This document shows, piece after piece, positions 48,454-62,189 of a stretch of 64,000 bases of DNA. Under the pieces are notes generated by a model. The model searched no databases, was not told the origin of the DNA, and saw only the letters and a program-made list of their open reading frames with translations. How positions within the stretch are numbered: the first letter of the stretch is position 1; each line of letters begins with the position of its first letter. The stretch lies in NCBI GenBank assembly GCA_945862045.1, contig CAMAWR010000001.1, positions 1 through 64,000 of the forward strand. Direction: 5' to 3'. A program made the position numbers and the translations under genes. This stretch comes from Bifidobacterium breve. Lineage in GTDB: Bacteria > Actinomycetota > Acidimicrobiia > Acidimicrobiales > Ilumatobacteraceae.

Positions 48454-49467
48454 TTAGCCCTGCAGTCGTCGGCAAATTTCGTCACCAACGGCAATCGTCG
48501 AGCCGCTCGTCGGTGCCGCACATGCGACCCGAATGGCATCGGCACTCGCTGATGCGCCAAGATGGTCGAGCATCAGCGCGGCCGACAATATCGCAGCAAT
48601 CGGGTTGGCCACACCTTTGCCAGCGATGTCGGGGGCCGAGCCGTGCACTGGTTCGAACAACGACGGGCCGGTGCGCGCCGGGTTCAGGTTGGCCGATGAT
48701 GCGAGGCCGATGCCGCCGCTCACTGCCCCACCAAGGTCGGTAAGGATGTCGCCGAACAAGTTGTCGGTAACGATCACGTCGTAGCGATGCGGGTCTTGCA
48801 CTAAATAAATGCACGCAGCATCGACGTGGTTGTACGCGGTGCCAACCTTGGGATACTCGGTCGCCACCGCATCAAACGTGCGTTGCCACAGATCGCCGGC
48901 AAACGTGAGCACGTTGGTCTTGTGTACCAACGTGATGTGTCTGCGTTCGCGCCGTGAGGCAAGTTCGAATGCAAAACGTAGGCAGCGCTCCACGCCGAAA
49001 CGTGTGTTCACGCTTCCCTGTGTCGCTACTTCGTGCACGGTTCCCTTGCGCAACACGCCGCCTTCGCCGGCATACGAACCTTCGGTGTTCTCGCGAATCA
49101 CCACGAAGTCGTGCGGTTGCGCGTGACCAGGCGCCGTGCCGACGAATGGTCGCTGGTTGATGTACAAATCCAAACTGAAGCGCAGCTTGAGCAACAAGCC
49201 GCGTTCGATGACGCCTGGCGGAACGCCCGGCGTACCGACTGCACCGAGCAAAATCGCGTCATACCCGCGCAACGATTCGAGTGTGTCATCGCTCAGCACT
49301 TCGCCGTCGCGCAGATAACGCGCACCACCGAGATCAAAGAACGTGGTGTCAAGTTCCACACCGCTCGCCCGCACCACCTTGAGCGCTTCGGCTACGACTT
49401 CGGGGCCGATTCCATCGCCGCCGATTACGGCCACACGGTGTGTTGTGCGAGACGCTGCGCTCTTCAC
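48454..49467 (-). CDS. leuB: 3-isopropylmalate dehydrogenase
   Basis: Oxidatively decarboxylates 3-isopropylmalate (and, with CimA products, 3-methylmalate). 337 residues: [76 protein letters not shown], the metal-binding [31 protein letters not shown] and [14 protein letters not shown]. Divergent from greA with only 29 bases between starts. Confidence 0.95.
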   Translation of the reverse strand: MKSAASRTTHRVAVIGGDGIGPEVVAEALKVVRASGVELDTTFFDLGGARYLRDGEVLSDDTLESLRGYDAILLGAVGTPGVPPGVIERGLLLKLRFSLDLYINQRPFVGTAPGHAQPHDFVVIRENTEGSYAGEGGVLRKGTVHEVATQGSVNTRFGVERCLRFAFELASRRERRHITLVHKTNVLTFAGDLWQRTFDAVATEYPKVGTAYNHVDAACIYLVQDPHRYDVIVTDNLFGDILTDLGGAVSGGIGLASSANLNPARTGPSLFEPVHGSAPDIAGKGVANPIAAILSAALMLDHLGASASADAIRVACAAPTSGSTIAVGDEICRRLQG

Positions 49468-49496
49468 CTCATTCAGGCTATGGATAACCTGACGAC

Positions 49497-49976
49497 ATGG
49501 TGATGCACCGCCTCTCGCATGTGACCCTCGTGCGCCTGCAAGCAGAGCACCTCGATCTCACCACACGCGGTCGAATTGAGGTTGCCAAGCGCATCGGGCG
49601 GGCCCGCGAAATGGGTGACCTCAAAGAAAATGGCGATTACCACGCCGCCAAAGACGACCAGGGTCATATGGAAGGTCGCATTCGTCAAATTGAAGCGATC
49701 CTCGAGAACCACGAAATCATCGAAGTGGTCGACGATGGCAAAGTTGCCCTCGGCTGCACCGTCACCGTGCTCTACAAAGGTGACTCACCCGATCAAGCCG
49801 AGCGCTACCTCATCGGACACATGGAAGAACAACCCGACCCCCCCGTCTACGTGATGAGTCCAACCTCGCCGCTGGGGGCAGCACTCATGGGCGCCAAAGC
49901 AGGCGACGCCGTCACCTACGAGGCACCCAACGGCAAATTGACCGTCAGTGTGTTGGGCGTTACGGCGAGCCTCTGA
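49497..49976 (+). CDS. greA: Transcription elongation factor GreA
   Basis: Stimulates transcript cleavage by backtracked RNA polymerase. 159 residues: N-terminal antiparallel coiled coil whose tip carries the catalytic acidic pair in [21 protein letters not shown], then the C-terminal FKBP-like domain ([39 protein letters not shown]). Start ATG 49497; the next Met (49503) is possible. The hydrolase gene begins 2 bases after the stop. Confidence 0.95.
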   Translation: MVMHRLSHVTLVRLQAEHLDLTTRGRIEVAKRIGRAREMGDLKENGDYHAAKDDQGHMEGRIRQIEAILENHEIIEVVDDGKVALGCTVTVLYKGDSPDQAERYLIGHMEEQPDPPVYVMSPTSPLGAALMGAKAGDAVTYEAPNGKLTVSVLGVTASL

Positions 49977-49977
49977 C

Positions 49978-50844
49978 ATGATTCGCCACACGCACGCCGC
50001 CCGCGGCGGTTTTCCCATCGGCCACGAAGTGGAACTAATTGGCCGCGGCCGCACCTTTGTGCGCGAAGTGCCTGGCCCAAGGGGTGCACCGACGCTGATC
50101 CTGCTCCACGGCTGGACCGCCACTGCAGATCTCAATTGGTTCACGTGCTTTGCGCCACTCGGTGAACACTTTCGGGTGCTGGCCCCCGATCATCGTGGTC
50201 ACGGACGTGGGATTCGCCCCCGTGGTGGGTTTCGCCTCATCGATTGTGCCGACGACGTTGCTGCGATTGCCGACGTGTTCGGTGTGAGCACGTTCATCCC
50301 CGTCGGGTATTCGATGGGTGGCGCGATCGCGCAACTCGTCGCTTTGCGCCACGAGCAGCGAACACGCGGGCTCGTGCTCGCAGCCACCGCCGGTTACTTC
50401 GCATCGTCACGCGACGAGCGCCTCAACTTCCTCGGCTTGACGGGTTTGGCACGTCTCTCGCGGTTGACTACCGCACAGGCACGATCGTGGATAACCGAAC
50501 AGTTGTACCTGCAACGCAAAACTCGCTCGCTCGCCGACTGGGCTGCCCGACAAATCGCCAGCCACGACTGGCGCCATGTGCTCGAAGCCGGGAGCGAAAT
50601 TGGCTCGTTCGACTCGCGACCATGGTTGCACAACATCGCCGTGCCCGCCGCCATGATCATGACGACAAAAGATCAGGTCGTACCGTTGCAACGCCAAGAG
50701 GAACTTGCAGCGACATTTGGCGCACCGACGGTGACGCATCGTATTGATGCTGGTCACGATGCAGTTTTCGTCGCGCCCGATCGCTTCGTGCCGCTCTTGC
50801 TCGACGCTTGCCATCGCGTCGTCGATCACGCCGCTGCTGCGTAA
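49978..50844 (+). CDS. Alpha/beta-fold hydrolase
   Basis: 288 residues: oxyanion-hole LILLHGWTATADLNW, the DHRGHG turn, nucleophile elbow GYSMGGAIAQL, a helical cap (about 145-200), TTKDQVVP carrying the acid and catalytic His in DAGHDAVF. The catalytic triad is complete. Immediately follows greA (1-base gap), so probably cotranscribed; a functional link is not evident. Substrate unknown. Confidence 0.85.
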   Translation: MIRHTHAARGGFPIGHEVELIGRGRTFVREVPGPRGAPTLILLHGWTATADLNWFTCFAPLGEHFRVLAPDHRGHGRGIRPRGGFRLIDCADDVAAIADVFGVSTFIPVGYSMGGAIAQLVALRHEQRTRGLVLAATAGYFASSRDERLNFLGLTGLARLSRLTTAQARSWITEQLYLQRKTRSLADWAARQIASHDWRHVLEAGSEIGSFDSRPWLHNIAVPAAMIMTTKDQVVPLQRQEELAATFGAPTVTHRIDAGHDAVFVAPDRFVPLLLDACHRVVDHAAAA

Positions 50845-50849
50845 CGGTG

Positions 50850-51377
50850 TCATTGCGCGTCGCTGGATGATTGATCTGGTTCGCTTCCGTCGTCGGTGGC
50901 GTTGATCGTGTCGCGCCACAACCGCTCGACGGCGTCGGCGAGCGACCCTTTGGCATTGCCCGGGTCGGTGATGATCTCATCGGGCGAGTCAGCAAAACGC
51001 AGCACCGAACCAACACCCGCATCGCCAACAACCACGACGAGCCGCACGCGGCGGCGGCGCGGGTGCACACTCGGTGGCATGTCTTCGTCACCACCATCGT
51101 CGACGGGTGCCGCCCAACCACAGGTGAGTACCGCTGCGGCATCGAACATTCGGGCGATTGCACTGCCCCGCGACTCGAGCAGTTCGTACACGTCGCCGTG
51201 TTCGGCAAGAAACGAAATGCGTAGCGCACCGTCAGAGTTCTCGTCAATGCCGGCAGCATCGACGATGTTGATGCCGTAAAGACGGGCTCGCTTCAGGTCG
51301 AAACCCGAGAGCGAAAGGTTGAGGCTGTGCTCGACACAGGTGGCTAGGGCAACTGGAGTGATGGTGGGAGTGTTCAT
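50850..51377 (-). CDS. Conserved-looking protein of unknown function
   Basis: 175 residues, soluble, acidic C-terminus. An N-terminal half (HSLNLSLSGFDLKRARLYGINIVDAAG; LRISFLAEHGDVYELLESRGSAIARMF) looks like a mixed alpha/beta domain; a basic PRRRRVRLVVVVGDAG strand follows, then SLADAVERLWRDTI and a Ser/Asp-rich tail. No motif I recognise. ATG 51377 begins the structured part. Convergent with the hydrolase gene (5-base gap) and divergent from the DUF2142 gene. Confidence 0.65.
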   Translation of the reverse strand: MNTPTITPVALATCVEHSLNLSLSGFDLKRARLYGINIVDAAGIDENSDGALRISFLAEHGDVYELLESRGSAIARMFDAAAVLTCGWAAPVDDGGDEDMPPSVHPRRRRVRLVVVVGDAGVGSVLRFADSPDEIITDPGNAKGSLADAVERLWRDTINATDDGSEPDQSSSDAQ

Positions 51378-51452
51378 GCCCTGTTGTGTGCACACCGCCA
51401 CCGCCGTAGGCAAAGAATTCGGCGCGCTGCACGCTCTACAGTCAGTTCAGCC

Positions 51453-52895
51453 ATGTCGATGCATTCCCCGCGAGTAGCAGTTGCCGGTTTTGGCGGATTT
51501 CTCGCGCTCAGCCTGGCCTGGATGGTGACCCTTCCGCTGTTTGCAGGCCCCGACGAGCCTGCCAATTTCATCAAGTCGGCCGCCGTCATTCGTGGTGAGT
51601 TGGTCGGTGAGCCGATAACAGCAAGTGTGAGCACCTCGTTCTGGTCGACGTATGTCGACATTGATGCACGCTTCGGCACCGCACAACAAGTGCCCTGGTG
51701 TTTCGTCGGACAACCACGGGTCGCTGCCTGCAACAAGCCGCTGCAATCGCTCACCCCGGTGGAAAACTCACGCACTGACATGGGTCGCTATCCGCCCGTC
51801 GGATTTCTTCCGGCTGGTCTCGGCACACTCGTTGGCCCAACCGATGCAGGTGTGCGAGCAGCCCGGATGACTGCCGCCCTGGCCTGTGCTGCACTCCTGA
51901 CGATTGCCGCCGAACTGTTGCGCCGACGCAACCGATCGATCACCCCACTGCTCGTTGCCACCACGCCTGGCGTGCTGTTTTTGTCATCTGTGTCGAGTCC
52001 GAGTGGATTAGAAATCGTTGCGGCTATTGCGGCATGGACTGCCGCATGGTGTGCCATTGACGAACGCTGGAGTCGCCCGTCGACCGTCACAATATTCGTC
52101 GCTACTGCTGCGCTGCTCGTCCTCTCGCGTGCCGCTGGTGTCGTCACCGTTGGGGTGATGGTGCTCGCTGCGGTCATCTCCGATCACAGAGCCGTGCGTT
52201 CCGTGTTGATGCGTCAGTGGCGACGCTTGCTGTGGCTTGTCGCAAGTCTGGCCTTGAGCGCGGCGTGGTATCTTGCCGTCTACGACGACAACTTCGGCGT
52301 GCGGCTTGACGTCGAGTCACGGGTCGTGAAATTCGGCAGCATCATCTCACAATCATTCGACAGCGTGCCGCGCCTCGTCACCGAATCGGTCGGCAACTTT
52401 GGTTGGCTCGACACACCCAGCCCAGCTTGGGTCGTCTGGGCATTCGTCGCCCTCACCGTCGCACTTCTTTGGTCAGCGATCAGCGGGGCAACGTTGCGTG
52501 CGCGTCTGGCAATTGCCGTTGTCGCACTCAGCGGGCCGGTGTGGCTGATTGCGCTCAATCAGAACTCTCAACATCTGCTCGGAACCTTCGGGGCCCAAGG
52601 TCGGCATCTCACACCCCTCTTGGTTGGGCTGCCACTCGCCGCGGTGATGCGCCGTGCGCCACATCGATCAGACATCCCCGTCATCACCATCGTGCTCGTC
52701 CTGCACATGTCGTGCGTAATGGTGGCATTGCGTCGGTACTCTTTTGGCGCCCGTGACAACGACTTCTTCGGCTTCATCGGTGATGCCGTCTGGGCTCCAC
52801 CGCTCGGTATGCCCACCACGTGGACAATCGTGATTCTGGCGCACATATCAGCCTGGTTCGCCCTGCGCCAATACGCAGGCAGAATAGAGGAGTGA
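51453..52895 (+). CDS. DUF2142-family polytopic membrane protein
   Basis: 480 residues with about 11-12 TM helices. The first loop holds [20 protein letters not shown], where the Asp-Glu just after TM1 matches the proposed catalytic position of GT-C glycosyltransferases, and the loop carries two Cys (WCFVGQ, AACNKPL). DUF2142 proteins are frequent in actinobacterial surface-glycan loci. ATG 51453 or 51459. The stop overlaps the leuC start by 4 bases (GTGA), an odd pairing of membrane-glycan and leucine genes. Confidence 0.75.
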   Translation: MSMHSPRVAVAGFGGFLALSLAWMVTLPLFAGPDEPANFIKSAAVIRGELVGEPITASVSTSFWSTYVDIDARFGTAQQVPWCFVGQPRVAACNKPLQSLTPVENSRTDMGRYPPVGFLPAGLGTLVGPTDAGVRAARMTAALACAALLTIAAELLRRRNRSITPLLVATTPGVLFLSSVSSPSGLEIVAAIAAWTAAWCAIDERWSRPSTVTIFVATAALLVLSRAAGVVTVGVMVLAAVISDHRAVRSVLMRQWRRLLWLVASLALSAAWYLAVYDDNFGVRLDVESRVVKFGSIISQSFDSVPRLVTESVGNFGWLDTPSPAWVVWAFVALTVALLWSAISGATLRARLAIAVVALSGPVWLIALNQNSQHLLGTFGAQGRHLTPLLVGLPLAAVMRRAPHRSDIPVITIVLVLHMSCVMVALRRYSFGARDNDFFGFIGDAVWAPPLGMPTTWTIVILAHISAWFALRQYAGRIEE

Positions 52896-54292
52896 CACCA
52901 CTTACCCTGCCGCAAAAAGTGTGGGACCGCCACGTCGTGCATCGCGACGACAACGGCAACGAATTGCTCTACATCGATCTGCACCTCGTGCACGAAGTGA
53001 CCAGCCCACAAGCCTTCGACGGTTTACGTATTACTGGTCGTCGTGTGCGGCGCCCCGACCTCACCGTTGCCACCGAAGACCACAACGTGCCAACCAAAGA
53101 CATCCATCTGCCAGTCGCCGACCCGATTTCTGCCAAGCAACTTGATGTCATGCGCAAGAACGCCGCCGAGTTCGATATCACGCTCTACAAAATGGGCGAT
53201 GCCGGGCAAGGCATCGTGCATGTGATCGGTCCCGAGCAGGGTCGCACACTGCCGGGCATGACCATCGTGTGCGGTGACAGCCACACCGCCACGCACGGTG
53301 CATTTGGCGCGCTGGCCTTCGGCATCGGTACCTCGGAAGTCGAACACGTGCTCGCCACCCAAACGCTTCCGCAGTCGCGCCCGAAGTGGATGAGCGTTGC
53401 CGTCGAGGGTGATCTTCCCCTTGGTGTCACCGCCAAGGACATCATCTTGGCCATCATCGGACGCATCGGCACCGGTGGCGGTATCGGCCACGTCATCGAA
53501 TATCGCGGTTCGGTGATTCGCGCTCTGTCGATGGAGGGTCGCATGACCATCTGCAACATGTCGATCGAGGCAGGTGCGCGGGCTGGTCTCATTGCACCTG
53601 ACGACACGACATTTGCCTACCTCAAGGGTCGTGCGCACGCGCCCCACGACGAAGCATGGGACGCCGCACTCACCGATTGGCGCACGCTGCGCACCGACGA
53701 TGGTGCACAGTTCGACAAGAGCGTCGAACTTGATGCATCAACCCTCACCCCGCATGTCACGTGGGGCACCAACCCCGCACAAGTCGTGTCGATTGACGGC
53801 ACCGTGCCATCACCCGATGAACTCACCGACACCACCGCCCGCGATACGGCCACCCGTGCACTTGAGTACATGGGGCTCACCGCCGGCACACGTGTGCGCG
53901 ACATCGTGGTTGACACGGTATTCATCGGCTCATGCACCAACAGTCGCATCGAAGACCTCCGCGCGGCAGCCGAGGTCGCCAAAGGTCGCAAGGTAAAGGT
54001 AAAGCGCGCCATGGTGGTGCCCGGCAGCCATGCGGTGAAACAGCAAGCCGAACGAGAAGGTCTTGATCGCATTTTTATCGATGCAGGGTTCGACTGGCGC
54101 GAGCCTGGTTGCTCGATGTGCCTGGCGATGAACCCCGACAAATTGGCACCTCACGAGCGCGCCGCGAGCACCAGCAACCGCAACTTCGAGGGCCGTCAAG
54201 GTCGTGGTGGACGCACCCATCTTGTGTCACCCGCCGTTGCTGCTGCCACCGCGTTGCTCGGACACTTCGCCACCCCAAGCGATCTGCAGTAA
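52892..54292 (+). CDS. leuC: 3-isopropylmalate dehydratase large subunit
   Basis: Aconitase-family isomerisation of 2- to 3-isopropylmalate with LeuD. 466 residues; [4Fe-4S] ligands are in [17 protein letters not shown] and [13 protein letters not shown]; also ATEDHNVPT and [35 protein letters not shown] 52892 with AGAGGA directly upstream starts the protein within the DUF2142 stop codon. leuD follows after 13 bases. Confidence 0.96.
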   Translation: MTPLTLPQKVWDRHVVHRDDNGNELLYIDLHLVHEVTSPQAFDGLRITGRRVRRPDLTVATEDHNVPTKDIHLPVADPISAKQLDVMRKNAAEFDITLYKMGDAGQGIVHVIGPEQGRTLPGMTIVCGDSHTATHGAFGALAFGIGTSEVEHVLATQTLPQSRPKWMSVAVEGDLPLGVTAKDIILAIIGRIGTGGGIGHVIEYRGSVIRALSMEGRMTICNMSIEAGARAGLIAPDDTTFAYLKGRAHAPHDEAWDAALTDWRTLRTDDGAQFDKSVELDASTLTPHVTWGTNPAQVVSIDGTVPSPDELTDTTARDTATRALEYMGLTAGTRVRDIVVDTVFIGSCTNSRIEDLRAAAEVAKGRKVKVKRAMVVPGSHAVKQQAEREGLDRIFIDAGFDWREPGCSMCLAMNPDKLAPHERAASTSNRNFEGRQGRGGRTHLVSPAVAAATALLGHFATPSDLQ

Positions 54293-54305
54293 ACGCGGTA
54301 CTGCA

Positions 54306-54896
54306 GTGAAACAGGTGCGCATCGTTTCCGGGCGTGCGGTACCGCTGAAGCGCAGCGACGTTGATACCGACCAAATCATTCCTGCCGAATGGTTGAAGCG
54401 CGTCGAGCGCACAGGCTTCGAAAAGGGTCTCTTTGCTGCGTGGCGTGACGACCGCAATTTCGTGCTCAACGACGAGCGCTACGCGGGTGCCAGCATTCTC
54501 ATCGCTGGCCCGAGTTTTGGTGTGGGTTCATCACGTGAACATGCGGTGTGGGCGCTGCAACAGTCGGGTTTCGACGCGGTGATCAGCCCGAGTTTCAGCG
54601 ACATCTTCCGTAATAACTGCACGAAGAACGGTCTCGTACCCGTCGTGCTCGATGCGAGCGTCGTTCAGTCGCTTTGGGCGACAGTCGAAGCCGACCCACT
54701 CACTGAAATCACGGTCGACGTCGAACGACTCGTCGTCGAAGTGCCATCGACCGGCGCACGCCATCCTTTCCTGCTTGATGCAGCGACACAACAACGCTTC
54801 ATCGAAGGCCTTGATGACATCAGCATCACGCTCGGGCGTGACGCAGCAATCGGCGACTACGAACGTCGCCGGCCGAGCTGGCTCTCGACGCGTTAG
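54306..54896 (+). CDS. leuD: 3-isopropylmalate dehydratase small subunit
   Basis: 196 residues: swivel domain of the LeuCD enzyme with SDVDTDQIIPAEWLKRV, the substrate-binding GPSFGVGSSREHAVWAL and SFSDIFRNNCTKNGLVPV. GTG 54306 precedes the family N-terminus; no ATG is suitably placed. The 3' end overlaps the convergent helicase by 4 bases. Confidence 0.95.
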   Translation: MKQVRIVSGRAVPLKRSDVDTDQIIPAEWLKRVERTGFEKGLFAAWRDDRNFVLNDERYAGASILIAGPSFGVGSSREHAVWALQQSGFDAVISPSFSDIFRNNCTKNGLVPVVLDASVVQSLWATVEADPLTEITVDVERLVVEVPSTGARHPFLLDAATQQRFIEGLDDISITLGRDAAIGDYERRRPSWLSTR

Positions 54897-56068
54897 GCGC
54901 TGGCCGGCGAAAGGAACGTCGACAGGTCGGCGAGACGCTTGTCGTTGGAAAATACGTCGATTGGTGGTTGTGGCTCAAGTCGCAGTCCACGCTGGATGAT
55001 GCGGCACGTCGTGTGCTGGTTGTATTCGGCGAGCGTGACTGCCCACCCGTCGCGACCAGCGCGCGCAGTGCGACCCGAGCGATGCAGATAGGTCTTCACG
55101 TCGATCGGTGGTTCGTAGTGCACGACTGCCGCAACGTCATCGATATCGATTCCGCGAGCTGCTACATCCGTGGCGACCAGCACGTTGAGGTTGCCCTCCG
55201 CAAAACTGGCGAGTGACCGCTCGCGGGCAGCCTGCGACATGTCGCCGTGCAGCGCTGCAGATTTGACTTTGAGACCCTGCAACGACTCAGCCACCTTGTC
55301 GCACAGCCGTTTGGTGTCACAAAAAACCACCGTCTTGCCGGCACCAGCTGCAATCGCGGTGATCACGCGGTCTTTGTCCATGCGGTGCACGGCCAAAAAT
55401 AGATGACTCATGGTGCCAACGGTGGCGGTTGGCGCATCAATCGACACTTCGCGTGGGTCGTTCATGTAGCGGCGCACCAAGTTGCCCACCTGCCCGTCGA
55501 GCGTGGCCGAAAACAGCATCGTCTGGTGCACACCCGTGACGTGCCTCAGCACCCACTCCACTTGTGGCATGAAGCCTTCGTCAGCCATGCGGTCGGCTTC
55601 GTCAATGACGACGACCTGAATGTCAGAGAGTGTCAACTCGTCGGCTTTCATGAGGTCGATCAAACGCAGTGGTGTGGCGACCACAATTTCGATGCCGGCT
55701 GCCAGGCTGGCAATCTGGTCGTCACGCGACGCACCGCCATACACCGCCAGCACACGTCGCGCGCACGGTCGACCAATCGGCTCGAGCACCTCGGCCACCT
55801 GCAGCGCCAATTCGCGGGTGGGTACGAGCACGAGCCCACGGGGTGCCCGAGTTCGCCCGGCAGCTTCGATACGCGCAAGCATCGGCACACCGAACGCCAA
55901 CGTCTTGCCCGAGCCCGTGCGGGCGCGACCACACAGGTCGGCTCCCGTCAGCGCGACTGGAATCGCCTCGGTTTGAATTGCAAAGGGCGTGGTGAATCCA
56001 GCGGTGAAGAGAGCAGCGTCAATGTTCGGTGGCACACCGAGTGCAGCAAACTCGGTGGTATTGGTCAT
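54893..56068 (-). CDS. DEAD-box RNA helicase
   Basis: 391 residues consisting of the two RecA domains only: Q motif (FAALGVPPNIDAALFTAGFTTPFAIQTEAIP), motif I ARTGSGKT, Ia PTRELALQ, II DEAD, III SAT, V ATDVAARGIDIDDV and VI HRSGRTARAG. The short C-terminus (about 40 residues after motif VI) lacks the basic tail of RhlE/DeaD. Unwinds RNA, in bacteria usually for ribosome assembly, decay or cold growth. Confidence 0.93.
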   Translation of the reverse strand: MTNTTEFAALGVPPNIDAALFTAGFTTPFAIQTEAIPVALTGADLCGRARTGSGKTLAFGVPMLARIEAAGRTRAPRGLVLVPTRELALQVAEVLEPIGRPCARRVLAVYGGASRDDQIASLAAGIEIVVATPLRLIDLMKADELTLSDIQVVVIDEADRMADEGFMPQVEWVLRHVTGVHQTMLFSATLDGQVGNLVRRYMNDPREVSIDAPTATVGTMSHLFLAVHRMDKDRVITAIAAGAGKTVVFCDTKRLCDKVAESLQGLKVKSAALHGDMSQAARERSLASFAEGNLNVLVATDVAARGIDIDDVAAVVHYEPPIDVKTYLHRSGRTARAGRDGWAVTLAEYNQHTTCRIIQRGLRLEPQPPIDVFSNDKRLADLSTFLSPASA

Positions 56069-56127
56069 GTTCGTGGCTCAACGCTACTTGCGAGGTGAAC
56101 GAGCAGTCGGGCGATGGTTGTCACAGA

Positions 56128-56164
56128 ATACTGACTCATGAGTCAGTATCGGCTGACACGTCAG
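56128..56164. promoter_or_regulatory. 22-bp perfect palindrome plus second dyad, probable operator
   Basis: A perfect 22-bp palindrome occupies 56128-56149 (core CTGACTCATGAGTCAG). Three bases on, CTGAC-AC-GTCAG (56153-56164) repeats the same CTGAC/GTCAG half-sites. Both lie in the 162-base gap between the helicase and the orphan/homospermidine synthase operon, about 70-100 bases before its start. Symmetry and repeated half-sites fit a dimeric repressor or activator; the regulator is not in the window. Confidence 0.6.
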
Positions 56165-56230
56165 ACAGTAGCCGAACTCGGTGTTTTTCGCTATGGTGCT
56201 ACTTCGTTGTTTATAACAGGAGGTGCATTG

Positions 56231-56434
56231 ATGTCAGCAGTAACGAGCACACCACAGCCATCTGGGGAGCACATCGTTGTCATGCACGATGTGCGCACGG
56301 GCCGCAAAGGTATGTCGTACGACTGGCAGGCCATGCTCATTCCGTCAGCGACGGTGTTTGAAGCATCTTTACAAATGCTGCTGGCCACACCGGTTGCCGC
56401 GACTCGCTCCCGCAAATCGCGCCGCCGCCCGTGA
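56231..56434 (+). CDS. 67-residue orphan protein cotranscribed with homospermidine synthase
   Basis: A textbook AGGAGGT (56218-56224) six bases before ATG 56231 fixes the start. Polar N-terminus, then EHIVVMHDVRTGRKGMSYDWQAM, a short hydrophobic stretch (VFEASLQMLLATPVAA) and a basic tail TRSRKSRRRP. The stop overlaps the homospermidine synthase start (GTGA), so translation is coupled. The same frame stays open upstream to an ATG within the palindrome at 56138, but without a ribosome site. No family recognised; a regulatory or polyamine-related partner is possible. Confidence 0.7.
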   Translation: MSAVTSTPQPSGEHIVVMHDVRTGRKGMSYDWQAMLIPSATVFEASLQMLLATPVAATRSRKSRRRP

Positions 56435-57930
56435 CCATCGACCTTTCACGGGTCGGCACCCACCGCCCCGCACGAGTGCTCGTCTTGGGCTGCGGCTCGG
56501 TTGCTCAGGCCGTCGTGCCGATCCTGGTGCGCGACGTCAAGTTGGTGCCGTCGAGCATCACCGTCGTTGATTTTGTCGATAACCGGCACCGCATCGCCGA
56601 CGCCATTGCTGCCGGCGTGCACTACGAGCTGGGCCGTGTCACCCGGGAGAATCTCGACGAGTTCTTGTCGGCGCGGGTCGGCGCGGGCGACCTCATCTTG
56701 GATCTTGCCTGGAATATCGACTGCCCCACCATCCTCACCTGGTGTCGTGAGCATGGCGTGCGCTATCTCAACACCAGCGTGGAATTGTGGGACCCGTACT
56801 ACGACATGCACAACACACCGCCACTCGAGCGCACGCTGTACGTGCGTCACCAGAATCTGCGCCGCATGATCGAATCATGGCCCGACAACGACGGGCCGTC
56901 AGCAGTGCTTGAACACGGCGCCAACCCAGGTCTGGTGAGCCACTTTGCCAAGCGAGCACTCACCGAAATCGCAACCGCCCTGCTGAAGGACAACAAGGCC
57001 GGCGATCGCGCCAAGTTCATCGAAGGTGCCCTGGCCGAAGGGCGCTTCAACACACTCGCAATGCTCACCGGCACGAAGGTCATCCACATCAGCGAACGCG
57101 ATACACAGATCACCAGCACACCGAAGCGTGTCGATGAGTTCGTCAACACCTGGTCGATCGAAGGTTTTTATGAAGAAGGTGTTGCGCCCGCCGAGCTGGG
57201 TTGGGGTACCCACGAACGCTGGCTACCGCAGAACGCCCACGTGCACGACGATGACGGACCATGCAACCAGATCGCGCTCGCGCAACCAGGCATGGAAACC
57301 TGGGTGCGATCGTGGGTGCCGTGCGGTGAAATTCTCGGCATGATCATCCGCCATGGTGAGGCCTACACGATGAGCGACCACCTCACGGTGTGGAACGACG
57401 ACGGCACCGCCAAATATCGCCCGACGGTGCACTACTCCTACTGCCCCACTGATGCAGCGTCCATGAGCGTGCAAGAACTGCGGATGCGCAATTGGAAGAT
57501 GCAGTCATCACAACGCATTTTGAACGACGAAATCGAATCTGGTCGCGACGAGCTCGGGGTGCTGCTCATGGGCCACGAGTACAAGTCGTGGTGGACGGGT
57601 TCGCTGCTCAGCATCGACGAGGCACGCGCGATCCTGCCGCAGCAAAGTGCCACCACATTGCAGGTGGCGGCCTCCGTGGTCGCTGCCACCTGTTGGATGT
57701 TCAATAATCCCAACGGTGGTGTGCGGGTACCCGATGACCTGCCCTACGACGAAGTGTTGAAGGTCGCCTACCCGTACCTCGGCACGTTCCAATCGGGCCC
57801 CGTCGACTGGGATCCGCTCATGAATCGCAACGATCTCTTTCCAGGCTTTGGCAATGGGCCGACACGACTTGACCCCGCCGACCCGTGGCAATTCGCCAAC
57901 TTCATCGTGCCCACCCCACGCGTCGTCTAG
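56431..57930 (+). CDS. hss: Homospermidine synthase
   Basis: NAD-dependent formation of sym-homospermidine from putrescine (or putrescine plus spermidine). 499 residues of the saccharopine-dehydrogenase-like fold: Rossmann VLVLGCGSVAQAVVP (16-30), SVELWDPYYDMHNT, VLEHGANPGLVSHFAKRAL, HISERDTQITSTPKRVDEFVNTWSIEGFYEEG, APAELGWGTHERW, PTVHYSYCPTDAA, DELGVLLMGHEYKSWWTGSLLS and PYLGTFQSGPVDWDPL match the bacterial Hss family throughout. Such enzymes are best known from alphaproteobacteria. Start GTG 56431 in a GTGA overlap with the orphan ORF. A palindrome (56128-56149) probably controls the operon. Confidence 0.9.
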   Translation: MTIDLSRVGTHRPARVLVLGCGSVAQAVVPILVRDVKLVPSSITVVDFVDNRHRIADAIAAGVHYELGRVTRENLDEFLSARVGAGDLILDLAWNIDCPTILTWCREHGVRYLNTSVELWDPYYDMHNTPPLERTLYVRHQNLRRMIESWPDNDGPSAVLEHGANPGLVSHFAKRALTEIATALLKDNKAGDRAKFIEGALAEGRFNTLAMLTGTKVIHISERDTQITSTPKRVDEFVNTWSIEGFYEEGVAPAELGWGTHERWLPQNAHVHDDDGPCNQIALAQPGMETWVRSWVPCGEILGMIIRHGEAYTMSDHLTVWNDDGTAKYRPTVHYSYCPTDAASMSVQELRMRNWKMQSSQRILNDEIESGRDELGVLLMGHEYKSWWTGSLLSIDEARAILPQQSATTLQVAASVVAATCWMFNNPNGGVRVPDDLPYDEVLKVAYPYLGTFQSGPVDWDPLMNRNDLFPGFGNGPTRLDPADPWQFANFIVPTPRVV

Positions 57931-57943
57931 GCGGGCCAGGTCA

Positions 57944-57958
57944 CCGCCGAATCGGCGG
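57944..57958 (+). terminator. Short hairpin after homospermidine synthase
   Basis: CCGCCG-AAT-CGGCGG is a perfect 6-bp stem with a three-base loop, 13 bases after the hss stop and 30 bases before the putative leuL start. No T run follows, so termination efficiency is doubtful. Confidence 0.4.
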
Positions 57959-57986
57959 GCAACACCACCAACGATACGCTCACAAT

Positions 57987-58022
57987 GTGACGTTTGGCGG
58001 CGCGGTCCTCCTACTTACATAG
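57987..58022 (+). CDS. leuL: leuA leader peptide
   Basis: GTG 57987 to TAG 58020 encodes 11 residues MTFGGAVLLLT with codons GTC CTC CTA CTT, one Val and three consecutive Leu. It lies 111 bases upstream of leuA and just before a terminator hairpin, the standard layout for ribosome-mediated attenuation: stalling at Leu codons when charged Leu-tRNA is scarce would let GGCCG (58030-58034) pair with CGGCC (58070-58074) and disrupt the terminator. There is no Shine-Dalgarno; TACGCT (57975-57980) sits 7 bases before the GTG and could be a -10 box, making this a leaderless mRNA. Expression is inferred. Confidence 0.7.
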   Translation: MTFGGAVLLLT

Positions 58023-62130
<4,108 letters not shown>

Positions 62131-62189
62131 TGACTTCGTCAGGCTAGATGCCGAGTGTCTCTCAACTAGCGTGAAACGTGGAGGTTGTC

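Noticed and set aside
56138-56230. N-terminal extension of the 67-aa orphan starting at an ATG in the palindrome
   Set aside because: The frame is open, but the AGGAGGT site six bases before ATG 56231 strongly favours the shorter protein, and the palindrome looks regulatory.
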